Shown here in pieces: positions 12,301 to 20,640 of a stretch of 64,000 nucleotides of DNA (positions are counted from its first letter, which is position 1; each line of letters begins with the position of its first letter). The translations under genes were made by a program, and so were the position numbers. The notes beneath the pieces were generated by a model. It searched no databases. It was not told where the DNA came from and was given only the letters and a program-made list of their open reading frames with translations. Source of the DNA: Cheiracanthium punctorium (lineage: Eukaryota > Arthropoda > Arachnida > Araneae > Cheiracanthiidae); assembly GCA_038373885.1 (NCBI GenBank), contig JAWZYV010016944.1, positions 1,674,001 through 1,738,000 of the forward strand, in the 5' to 3' direction.

Positions 12301-13174
12301 GTTATTAAATAACTATCTCAGAACACAACAACGATCATTTTTGTTGCCTAAATCGGTTAGTTAAAAAATAATTAGCACTTAACTCTTCACTTTTTCGAGT
12401 GGTACATGCCAGGGCACTGATTTTTTTGGGTTAAAAACCTAGTTTTGAATAAAAAAATATTTCAAATTGCAAAATATTATACATGCTCCTAAACAGAATC
12501 AATGCTGTCTATAAATGGGCATTATTCAAAATTTAAAAATGTTGAACAGTAAATAAATTTTTTACGATTTCACGAAGTTACCCTATTCTTGTGGAATGAC
12601 CCATATATAGAATTCTTGCTGTAAAATTTAACACTCATGAATACCTAAAAATCAATTTCAAGACAGTTTGAATGATATTCTCCAAAGAAAACCACTTTAC
12701 AGTTGACAAATGATGCTATACAAGGCCATGGAAACATACGTTTTATTTCCAAGTAGCCTTTAAAATCGGCGAAACACTTTTGTGAGGGGGAGAGAGAGAG
12801 AGCGAGAAGGGGGGGGGGGTGAAAAGGAACTAAACTACAGAAAAAATACTCAAAATACTGGTCTTAAAAGATAAAATAAATAAAAACTTGTTATAAGTAT
12901 CATTCATTTTATGTGTGTTTTTTACACAAAGTTTTTATTTATTTTAGGAGCTAAACTAGCCTGAAATTTCACATGATTATGGAAAAATTTCACTGAAATT
13001 ATTTTAATCTATCTTTTCTGATTCTATATTCTCAGATTTTTATGTTTTTCAGGTGAAGGTACAATAATCGTGGAAAGGCCATGGATTACTTCTCCTCCAG
13101 CTCCCAGTAGCTGGAAGCACGGAAGTCCAGCAGTGGGCGACGATTTTCCTATCGTTTGGAGAAGAGATGCTTAA
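5139..13174 (+). CDS. PhyH-family dioxygenase, 3' three exons (5' partial)
   Basis: Join of 5139-5357, 8569-8668 and 13053-13174; 146 C-terminal residues then TAA. Family members are Fe(II)/2-oxoglutarate oxygenases that hydroxylate acyl-CoA or other small substrates; this copy's substrate cannot be told. Seen: the IWMPVDPVPVKTCVQYIAGSHKW core, then PGDCIAFHMRTLHGAPGN with the distal iron-ligand His, then TRRRRALATRW with the Arg expected to hold 2-oxoglutarate, then the ending DDFPIVWRRDA. The His-x-Asp iron motif should lie just upstream and is not visible, so at least one exon is missing on the left. All splice sites are GT-AG. Intron phases are 0 and 1; the second junction joins g to gt to rebuild one Gly codon. 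No stop or frameshift is present, so the gene looks functional. The introns (3.2 and 4.4 kb) are full of transposons. The family call is firm; the subfamily is not assigned. Confidence 0.88.
5551..5689. mobile_element. hAT-like MITE, cagggccggccc ends
   Basis: A 139-bp element from CAGGGCCAGGCC to GGGCCGACCCTG with inverted ends. Flanks tctatatg (5543-5550) and tctatagg (5690-5697) match at 7 of 8 bases, fitting an 8-bp TSD. Inside it carries 'gacggtaagcaaggtaagc', shared with copies at 15801-17004 and 33869-34007. Confidence 0.75.
6709..7086 (-). other. Unassigned 125-codon open frame in PhyH intron 1
   Basis: An ATG-to-stop frame of 125 codons in a patch less AT-rich than its surroundings. 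It includes a Pro run translated from a 12-base G/C homopolymer, which argues against a real protein. No family signature is recognised, there is no neighbouring exon structure, and it lies inside an intron on the opposite strand. It is most likely part of a decayed repeat; listed so that the patch is not left blank. Confidence 0.2.
8569..8668 (+). CDS. PhyH-like gene, exon B (distal His, 2OG Arg)
   Basis: 100 bp: 33 codons plus one base. Acceptor ctcgaag, donor gtaatt. It encodes PGDCIAFHMRTLHGAPGN then TTRRRRALATRWL. The second His sits at the position of the third iron ligand in the family, and the basic run contains the Arg that binds the 2-oxoglutarate carboxylate. It starts in phase 0, as left by exon A, and ends with a single g (phase 1). 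Confidence 0.88.
9152..9326. mobile_element. hAT MITE, 175 bp, perfect 8-bp TSD
   Basis: Ends CAGGGCCTGATTTTCGGCA and, reversed, CAGGGACCGATTTGCAGAG. A perfect direct repeat tctgaggc flanks it (9144-9151 and 9327-9334). The interior holds the 'gggcaagcgcccgggccccct' type text common to degraded hAT MITEs. Confidence 0.85.
9366..9563. mobile_element. hAT-like MITE, 198 bp
   Basis: The left end caaggccggcccaagggggc pairs with the reversed right end cagggccggtccgagggggc. The flanks are only loosely alike (aggaaag / aggcaagg), so the TSD is decayed. It lies 40 bp from the MITE at 9152-9326. Confidence 0.6.
10187..10617. mobile_element. MITE with CAGGGTGTCCCATAA inverted ends
   Basis: Left end cagggtgtcccataaatga and right end attatgggacaccctg are inverted copies, with a further inner match (gactgggacaaact / agtttgtcccaat). 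Length 431 bp. The flanking dinucleotides are AA and TA, so a TA target is only partly supported. This end type is common in Tc1/mariner-like MITEs (family knowledge). Confidence 0.7.
10807..12421 (+). repeat. Six dispersed copies of CCAGGGGACTGAC inside the 2-kb transposon
   Basis: Exact copies at 10807-10819, 10827-10839, 11863-11875, 12019-12031 and 12209-12221; a variant ccagggcactga at 12409-12420. All are in the same orientation. The last four are spaced about 156, 190 and 200 bp. The text between copies is not repeated, so only the 13-mer is shared. Confidence 0.85.
11104..11774 (-). pseudogene. Decayed transposon-encoded protein with SCFC motif
   Basis: An open stretch (11774-11442) carries MNLHEFAGTLHKKCPAIKIS, then FQGTLKVHQICGD, then KSLSCFCDPIICEHYKLGT. 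After a frame change at a homopolymer it resumes with KFTVGYFILVKFLVSNKEYR and ends DVCEK-stop at 11104, with one in-frame TGA. Upstream of 11774 the frame continues as KRTADQVIAQKGDI. The layout KR-T-AD, then GT-K-HQ, then SCFC, then a small barrel-like C-terminal domain recalls uncharacterised transposon-borne proteins of invertebrates (inference from memory of the pattern). Frameshift and stop make it a pseudogene. Confidence 0.5.
13053..13174 (+). CDS. PhyH-like gene, last exon
   Basis: The acceptor tttttcag is followed by gt, which completes the Gly codon begun in exon B, then 39 codons to TAA at 13172-13174. It encodes EGTIIVERPWITSPPAP, then SWKHGSPAVGDDFPIVWRRDA. The ending 'D.FP.VWR' is characteristic of the C-terminus of this PhyH subgroup. 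No break is present. Confidence 0.87.
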
Positions 13175-13343
13175 AACATTCCTGTAATTCGACTGACGGA
13201 AGTTCGAGCTAGTTAAATAGTTAATAACACGAGAGCTCTTAATAGGATCATATTTCGTTTGTCATAAATTTATTCAAATGTGTTTCATTTTAGTTTTAAA
13301 TATGCTTACACTTTGAGGTCTGGGTGCTGTTTTCGCTGGAGGG

Positions 13344-13349
13344 AATAAA
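13344..13349 (+). promoter_or_regulatory. Candidate polyadenylation signal of the PhyH-like gene
   Basis: The first AATAAA after the stop codon, about 170 bp downstream. Other AATAAA hexamers follow, so the true site is uncertain. Confidence 0.3.
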
Positions 13350-13870
13350 GTCCGAGAGTCTCTCGGGGTCAACTTTTACTTCTTTGATCTATAAAAATAC
13401 CGACTATATACGCTTGCCATCTTTATAGATATTATCTACAACCTTTTAGCAAAAAATACAGCCCCAAATAGAATTAAGTATATGAAACGATCTAGAATTA
13501 GAGTTACTTTTTGTACATTCGGTAGCCGAAGCAAATTTTTCTGAATGATGTTTATTTACAAATAAAAACCTATTTTCAGGCGTTTGTATAACATTTCCGT
13601 TAAGTTTTTACTGGGTAAGTCCGTAAAATTTTATGTTGAAAATGGTGTTTACTTACGTGGAATTTGTTTTTCCACTTTAAAACATGCTTCATTTCTCATT
13701 AAATACTAATTTTTAGTACATTTAAATAGTTCCTTCACTATGAAGGATACCAGTTTAAAGTTTAAATTAAAAAAAAATTAAAACCTATATATATATTGCA
13801 AGTATTGATAAAAAATATCATGAAAAGTACCAAAAACCCGCAATCGAGAGGGAGATATGCGATCGAAATA

Positions 13871-14620
13871 CAGTCGACGACTCTCGATATGTCGAAGTCG
13901 AAGGGACCGGGCAAAATATTCGAGATAACCGAAATTCGAGCTATCGAAAATCGCACATGATCCTTTATTCAGGCGTATATTTTAATCGTATGTTGAAAAT
14001 GTACCATCAAATTAAACTATGAAGAAAAATGTTTTTACTTTTCTGATGACAAATGCATAATTTTATAATTAGGAATAATGCTAGAAGATTAATACATAAT
14101 ATACAGAATCAAAGCTATAACTAGCTAATTTTATTTAGGATTGGGTTACTAGATATTTTTTTCAAACTTACTTCTTTCAATTTTAATTTCATGTTATCCT
14201 TATGTATGACATCATTAATTTTATACAAAGCATTAAAGTCTAATGATCATTATTAGCACTAAGTCGAATGGTAAGTAACTGATATTGCACTGTGTTCGTT
14301 GCATGGGCTTCTGCAACATAGGCAAGGGGGTGGGGGACGCTTGCCTCCCACTGGATTTTTGAATGCCGTTTCCCCCCCCCCCTACTTTTTTGTGCTTCAA
14401 AACATACTAATCACTGGTCATATGCTGAAGTAATCTTTCCAAGGAGGAAATCTCTCTGAAGGAAAATTTTCTGCTGAAGCCCATGGTTCGTTAGCACATT
14501 ATTATCGATTAAAACTGAAGAGTCATCTTCGTCAGTATCTTCTTGAGCTGTTATTTTTGTGATAATATCTTCATCGCAGAGTTCTTTGCACGTCATTAAG
14601 AATTCATTCTTCGCCTACAT
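13871..14620 (-). mobile_element. Possible pogo/Tigger remnant, one end visible
   Basis: ta|cagtcgacgactctcgatat followed by gtcgaagtcgaagggacc resembles a pogo/Tigger terminal repeat next to a TA. On the minus strand at 14411-14596 a 61-residue frame has the acidic run ITAQEDTDEDDSS and then FLQRDFLLGKI, like the C-terminal tail of Tigger transposases. The matching opposite terminal repeat is not found. Confidence 0.3.
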
Positions 14621-15240
14621 TTATGTAGTTGCAAAATCGAGGTAAGGGGAGTGATAGATTTTTTTCTTCGAGACAGAAAAAAATTCAGTTGAATTACATT
14701 ACGTCAATTTAGGACTTCAAAAAAAACCGAGAAAAATAAACATTAAAGCGAATTGTAAACGAGAATCTTCTTACGATGCACATGTACAATAAATATATTT
14801 TTTTTAAGTTTCAGTGAAAATATTTTATGTATACATTTACAGGATCCGACAACTGACTGGTTGAGGCTGTAAGCTGTATCAATGCTTGACCTCTCTTGAA
14901 AGTTGTACATGAATCAATTCCATTCTTGCCATGCTCGATAGAAAATATTTTTATTGATCTCTGTAAATTTGATGTAAATTTGACTGCGGTGACCCCCCCC
15001 CCTCAATGAGGCGATTTACACGCGGTGTCTTAACGTAAGAAATATTTCACAGACAAACCAATGTGAACGCAACCAGTAGTTGGAGAGTGCTCAATTTATA
15101 ACTTATTATGTACTTCACATGAGCAACTGTTTATCAAATACTGTCCACTACCGTTTATGTTCTGAAAAAGGCCATTAAAAATAGTCACTGTTTGAATGAG
15201 GGCAGTTTTTAACGGAACTCATCCAAAAGCTTATTTAGAC

Positions 15241-15401
15241 CACATATGGGCAATATCCGGCAAGCAGGTCGGATCCGGCCCGTGGAACGTAGAGCCCATA
15301 CAAACCACTGAAAATCACATATAAATGCTAATTATACGGCCCGCGACTTCGCTCACATCTTAAAGCTTGGTCCGCAACTTTCCAAAGATTGCCCATACCT
15401 G
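15241..15401. mobile_element. hAT MITE, 161 bp
   Basis: Left end cacatatgggcaatatccgg and reversed right end caggtatgggcaatctttgg share the tatgggcaat core. Flanks atttagac (15233-15240) and atttagat (15402-15409) match at 7 of 8 positions, as expected for a hAT TSD. Confidence 0.75.
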
Positions 15402-15942
15402 ATTTAGATCGATAAAAAAAAATAATAATATAAGTGCAATTTGGACAATATTCACAGGTAAAAATAACCAAAAGGTATAAAAATTCAACATGTCGTTCTC
15501 ACCCTCAGCCCATGCTAGAGCCAGCTAGAAATATATATCACGAGTATCGTTGGGATGAGGGGGGTTATAGGCCACGCACAGGTACCCCAATGACCGGCGC
15601 CGAGCGGGCGATGCGTATTGTGTTGAATTATTTAGAAACGTCAATCTTGTTTTAATTTCAGTCTTTAACACTAAAAGCGACTCGATGACATAGACGTTTC
15701 ACGTGAAACAAATGGCCGTGTGCTCCAACACAGCCCCACCAATTTTTTTCTATGTAGATTACTATATACAGTATTGAAAATGGTGTATAGCGTGTATGGG
15801 CAGCCCGACACGGTAAGTAAGGTAAGCATCGTATCGGGGTACCATGTTCGAAAGGGTGGGTCCATTTCTAACTCAAAACTGAGAAAGACTTGATATAAAA
15901 ATCGGGGGCACCTTTTTTTTACGTTTGCAGAAGGGCTCCACG

Positions 15943-16977
15943 CAGTGGCGGCCCGTGGTCAAAACTGTTAGTGCAGCCGGAAGCATATGAGCCCCCCCCC
16001 CCTTTCCTCCCGACAGGATTGGAAAATCTTTGTTACTGAATTCGAAAGCTGGCGGATTAAGCCCTCACCGAGGGAAAAAAAAAATTACAAAAAAAAAAAA
16101 TGTAAGAGATCCTATTTTACTTCCATAAAATGGACATAAATTTCAACCAGCCGCTCTTATCCTCAAAATTGCATTAATCCGTGTCTGATTCGAAGTTTCC
16201 TTAGAATTTTCTTTTCTAACGATAACTTCAGAAGGAAAGAAAAAAAAAAGAAAACTTACTTATTTTTATAAGTCAAATCAAGCCTCCTTTCTTTTAAACT
16301 TGCGAATCGGTCAGTGATGTCCCCATAAAAAGGCGTTGTTTTAATTCAGATATCAATAGTTTTAAAAGCTCTTTAAAATTCCCCATGTTTAAAGAATTTT
16401 CTCGCTCGCCATGTCCTCTAAATGCCAGTTCTTGCTTACTTAAAAACAATACTGCTTTGATGGGTAATTGTCCATTCATAAGCGTCTATTCAGGCTTACC
16501 TTCTTGATAAATTCAGCAATATAAAGTCGAGAGTTTTCCAAACATATATTCTCCTTACCCCCTCTCTCACTTCTCGTCCGAGCGAATCAGTTAATGGAAT
16601 TCTCAAGTTCAGCCGCCGTTAAAAAATCTTTCATCGGCTGTATCAGCTGCATACTCCCTATGCCGGAAAGGCTGCTTACGTAGTCGTTGTCATGGCAACA
16701 GTGCTACCAATTTTCTTTTCAGCGCTCTGGGCTGAACCAAAGATTTTCCCAATTGAATTGCGGGAAGATTAAAGTGCTTTTTTTCTGAATGAGCGATCCG
16801 GCCACAATACGTTTTTTTTTTTGTTTGGTTTTTTTCGGAGAGTTTTTTAATTTACCATAGGAATTCCACTTCTAATCTGAATTTAGGGAAATTAGTAGAA
16901 TAAATTATTTTAAATTATGTGCTGATAATTTCAAGTGCAGCCCGGCTGTACTTGCTGTATCCCACGAACCGCCACTG
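15943..16977 (-). mobile_element. hAT-type DNA transposon copy 2, 1,035 bp, 8-bp TSD
   Basis: Same family as 1780-2854: starts CAGTGGCGGCCCGTGG and ends CCCACGAACCGCCACTG. A perfect 8-bp TSD gctccacg flanks it (15935-15942 and 16978-16985). It retains the DUF4371-like frame at 16294-16479 (minus). It lacks the internal hairpin segment found in copy 1 near 2567-2599. It sits inside a shorter MITE. Confidence 0.92.
16294..16479 (-). pseudogene. hAT transposase (DUF4371-like) fragment in hAT copy 2
   Basis: A 61-residue frame nearly identical to that at 2121-2306, containing SKQELAFRGHGERENSLNMG. It is a remnant of a hAT transposase, too short to act alone. Conservation of the frame in both copies reflects recent common ancestry. 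Confidence 0.6.
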
Positions 16978-17739
16978 GCTCCACGTACCCCAGGGCCGCT
17001 CCTACCCACAATTAGTTTTCTGCAAGTAGAAAATGAGGTAAACCTGAAAATCGGCCAAAAGCGATTGTTTGAGAGGAACCATACATATGATTATAACATT
17101 AACGAACAGACCGAAATGAGTAGTCGACTTTATACACAAATACCATATCACCTCGCTTTTTGTTGAAAGATGGAAAATTCTAGAATCAGTCAAGCAATCG
17201 ATCTTTAACCCTTTCATATCCTGCATCCATAATTGACACAAAAATTACCTACATTATCCTAAGGGATGGATGTTCTAATTTTTGCCCATAAAGAAAGCCA
17301 TTTTTTTTTCTCCAAAGCTCAGTAATCAGGATTTTTTTTAAATTACAAATTTACTCCATTATCAAAAGAAAAATTATTTTATTCAAGAAGAAATTATTTG
17401 ATCAAGTCCAAAAGGGTTAAACGAATACCACAAAATGGATAAAAATAATGCAGAATCCGTTTTTGAAACTAAATTTTTAGCTCTAATAACACACAAATTA
17501 AAGCATGCATAGAAGTCGGGAGAAAACAACACATATTGTTTCAAGGTGCATTCAGACAGTGGTTATTACAGTCAATCCGAGCTCTAAAGATCTAGCACTT
17601 CCAGGTTTTTATCATTATCGTGCAATGCAAATTCGTTAAAACTCGGATCATCCGGAAAACCCAATGTCTGAACACACTTCACACTTTACCTTCCAATCTT
17701 CTATTACAGTTTTGAATCAATGTATATATTATCTAGCAT

Positions 17740-18163
17740 CAGGGACCGATCTACACCCCCCCCCTTGCACAAAAATATTACTTAATTAAACTAAGTTAAA
17801 ACCAATTACCATTCTTAAGTTAACCATATGTAAACATTTACAAATCAGTAAAATGTCACGACAAATACCTCTTTTACGAATTTTTCAGTTTTGAAATGTT
17901 TTTATGGGTATTTGCAGTCGTCACACACCTTAGAAACGATATGAGGAGGAGCATGCTGAGGTGTTCTGTCGAATTTGCGTAAAAAATGGATAATTTTTAA
18001 CTTTACAAGTTGTATTTAATTAAAAATTTTAAATATTTGTGATGAAATGAAGTAAGTAATCAGAAATTTTACTCTTGAGATTTAATTTTAGTAGTTATTA
18101 TAATGCATAAAAGAAAGTTTTGGGGGCCCCTAGAAATCGGGGGGGCAGGGCACGTAGTCCCTG
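17740..18163. mobile_element. hAT-like MITE, 424 bp
   Basis: Left end cagggaccgatctacacccc; reversed right end cagggactacgtgccctgcc. Flanks tctagcat (17732-17739) and tctaacat (18164-18171) match at 7 of 8 bases. Confidence 0.75.
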
Positions 18164-18171
18164 TCTAACAT

Positions 18172-19260
18172 ATATTTATATCATCATTAAACAGCAGATG
18201 AGGGTATATATTTCTTATACCGGATCTCGTACTAATCGCTTCCCGGACTAACAAAGCACAAGTTTTCATATAGATACAATGTATCTCAACCATATTTATA
18301 TCATAAAAACATTTTTGAAAATTGATTGAAATCTGTGTTTACCAAGACCTTTTCAGCTTTTCTTGTTGAAGAAAATTTAGAATGAAAAAATAAAAAGAAA
18401 GGACTAGATGTGGAAGTCTTAAAATTAAACCAATATAAACTGGAAAAGGCAAACTTAAATACTAATTCGTCTTTCGGTTCCCAGAGCAGTTAACTCTGCA
18501 GTCTAACAACTTTTTCTCTTTGCACCATTAAAGCTGCCAATCAAGTTTGCTCTCAACTGGAAACACTTGCTTTCGACGATCTTTGTTTTTTCAGCAGTTC
18601 GACCTTCTTTAGCACATTGTCATCTGCCGAAACATGATCTCTAGAGAAAAGGAATCTTCCACGACGAAAAGTTCGATTAACTTCCTATTAATTCATCAGC
18701 ACACGGGGGGGGGGGGGGGGAAGAGTTAATTGCTTCAACAATAAAAAGGGAAAAGGTTAAGTGGTTCAGAACACATTACCTGCTCAGTTATGAACAAGAA
18801 AGTTAAATCATGCCAAACGCATCGATTTTAAAACACTTTTGGACACAATATTTTTCGCCAAACTTGGGCGATGTATTGTACTTTAATCTGGCCAGATTTT
18901 AGTTAAGCAGTTAAGGCACAGCAACGTAAGGTCTATCTAAGACGGAATTAGTTGGGCACAGGCCCTTTTTTAGGGGTTCTGAGGTTTATTCACGTTACAT
19001 CTGCAGAAAATCTCCCATAACTCCACACCGTTAGATCAACAGCCAATCCACGGTTAAGCCAAAACCACTCAAAGGACCTTGGATAGCAGTTGAGTTTGTG
19101 ACCTTTACACTTCGGCGAGATTTGAGATAATCTTTAAAAAATGCTGTATATCACTACTATTTAATTTTGTGAGACCCTGTAAAAGATCTTTATAATTGAT
19201 TTCCTTCATTTAACTGACGAGTAAATAATTACGAACTTTATACACTTTTTGACACTGCCT
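18172..19260. other. Intergenic stretch
   Basis: AT-rich with a 14-nt poly-G run at 18706-18720. Nothing else recognised. Confidence 0.35.
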
Positions 19261-19266
19261 TAAACA

Positions 19267-20640
19267 GTAATGTATTGAAATTCTTTTGAGTGCTCCTGTA
19301 GAACTATAAATGCTAGGCATTATTTTCAATAGAGATCATTACTTAGTGATCCTTAATAATGTATATGAATTCTGTTTTGTTAAAAATAAATAAGTAAGTC
19401 TAAATAATGCTTTAACAAAAGTGCTGTTATAGCACAGCTTTGCTAAGTTTGTGCCAAAAGTGCAAGCTGTGCATGGACTATCTGCCAAGGATGGGGGATG
19501 TTGTAAAAGCATATTCATGCTTCAAAAATTGATTAACCATGAGCATAGTACATTTGAATTCTTTTCGTTGGCTCCTGTAAAAGAACTATAAATGCTCCAT
19601 ACACCTTTTTCAATTTGGTACATGGTACATAGTACCATATAGTATGAATTTCTTAGTAGTCTATGCATGTTTACAGCAGCTAGAGCACAGATGAACACAC
19701 AAACAAAAATCATAATCTTTAGTCTGGTTGGAGAGAGGAGGGGGGGGGGGGGAGAGAGAGATTTTGAAAATCCATAATTTGCCATCAAATTCCTTGCTCT
19801 CTGCATTCGTGCGAGACAGTTCTGTTGTATAAAAAGCATATTTATATTTTTAACACCCTTTCTCTCTCGTAATTTTTGCTCTTTCAAGGTTAGCCGTCTA
19901 AAATGTTTCACTAGCTAAAAAACTAGATTGCAATTTTATTGCATGTAAATCGGTTATTAGATGGCGAATTATGGATTTTTAAAATTCTCATCGAAATTGC
20001 CTTACCTTAATATTATCACATTTAGGAGTTTTTTGACTTCTTGCCTACAAATGGAAATATTGCCAAGCTATGTTTATTTTTTGTAGCACTTTTTAGTGTC
20101 ACATTTGGCAATTAATCTCCAATAGTCATCAACTTAGCGACATTAGGTGCAATTTTTGTAGGAGACACAAGTCATTGGACCATTAGCTAATTATATAGTA
20201 AGACGGCATTGTGCTTGAAGTGTCTGTAAAACTGCCATTGGCAGTAATGTATTGGAATTTTTTAGAATGCTCCTGTAGAACTATAAATGATAGATGCATG
20301 GCTTTTTAATCGTTAATAACATGCATTCATTTTATTATTTTTTTTTTTTTTTTGTCTTAAATACCAGATTACCTGTAAATTACATTTTAAAGAATGACTG
20401 CCTGTAGATCATAATGTATTGGAATTCTTTTGGGTACTATCTTATCTATGAATGCTACACACAATATTTTTAATAGGGTACATAGTACTATACGTAGGAA
20501 TAACATATATAAATTTCGTAGTAATCAATGCACATTTATAGCAGTTAGAGTACAGGTGGACATGCAGACAAACTGAAATTGTAAACACTTTACAACCTTG
20601 TTGGAAAGTGTGAATCAGTTGTGACAAAAGTCGTTTCATT
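19267..20640. repeat. Local family of diverged direct repeats
   Basis: The text 'aatgtattg-aattcttttg-gtgctcctgtagaactataaatgct' recurs at about 19268, 19550, 20244 and 20408. The copies near 19550 and 20408 continue for about 200 bp in parallel ('ggtacatagtac', 'aatttc.tagta.tc.atgca', 'cagcagctagagcaca' / 'agcagttagagtaca', then a 'ttggagag' / 'ttggaaag' block). No TIRs or coding frame were found. Confidence 0.55.

Larger units (their letters stand above)
10626..12603 (-). mobile_element. 2-kb TIR transposon, GGGTCATTCCACAAGAAT ends
   Basis: Left end tgggtcattccacaagaatc continues as gggtaactt. The reversed right end reads tgggtcattccacaagaata then gggtaactt, giving inverted repeats of about 30 bp. 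Both sides are flanked by tatata (about 10620-10625 and 12604-12609), a possible 6-bp TSD that is hard to separate from local TA repeats. Inside are five exact copies of CCAGGGGACTGAC plus one variant, and on the minus strand the remains of a coding region. I cannot name the superfamily. Confidence 0.8.
8669..13052 (+). other. PhyH intron 2
   Basis: A 4.4-kb phase-1 intron. It contains two short hAT-like MITEs (9152-9326, 9366-9563), a CAGGGTGTCC-ended MITE (10187-10617) and a 2-kb TIR transposon (10626-12603). The remaining segments (8669-9143, 9570-10180, 12610-13050) hold nothing recognised beyond a GA-rich run near 12785 and a poly-G run near 12812. Confidence 0.65.
13175..15240. other. 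Intergenic region downstream of the PhyH-like gene
   Basis: AT-rich, with G- and C-runs near 14324-14382 and at 14993-15002. Apart from the possible Tigger remnant nothing is recognised. Confidence 0.4.
15801..17004. mobile_element. Older hAT-like MITE split by hAT copy 2
   Basis: The left half (cagcccgacacggtaagtaa, about 15801-15942) and right half (gctccacgtaccccagggcc, about 16978-17004) belong to the same family as 5551-5689 and 33869-34007. They are interrupted by the 1,035-bp hAT element. The uninterrupted family members prove the order of insertion. Confidence 0.75.

Noticed and set aside
19522..19911. 129-codon minus-strand open frame
   Set aside because: Lies in the diverged repeat cluster and contains a Pro run from poly-G; the sister repeats do not keep the frame.
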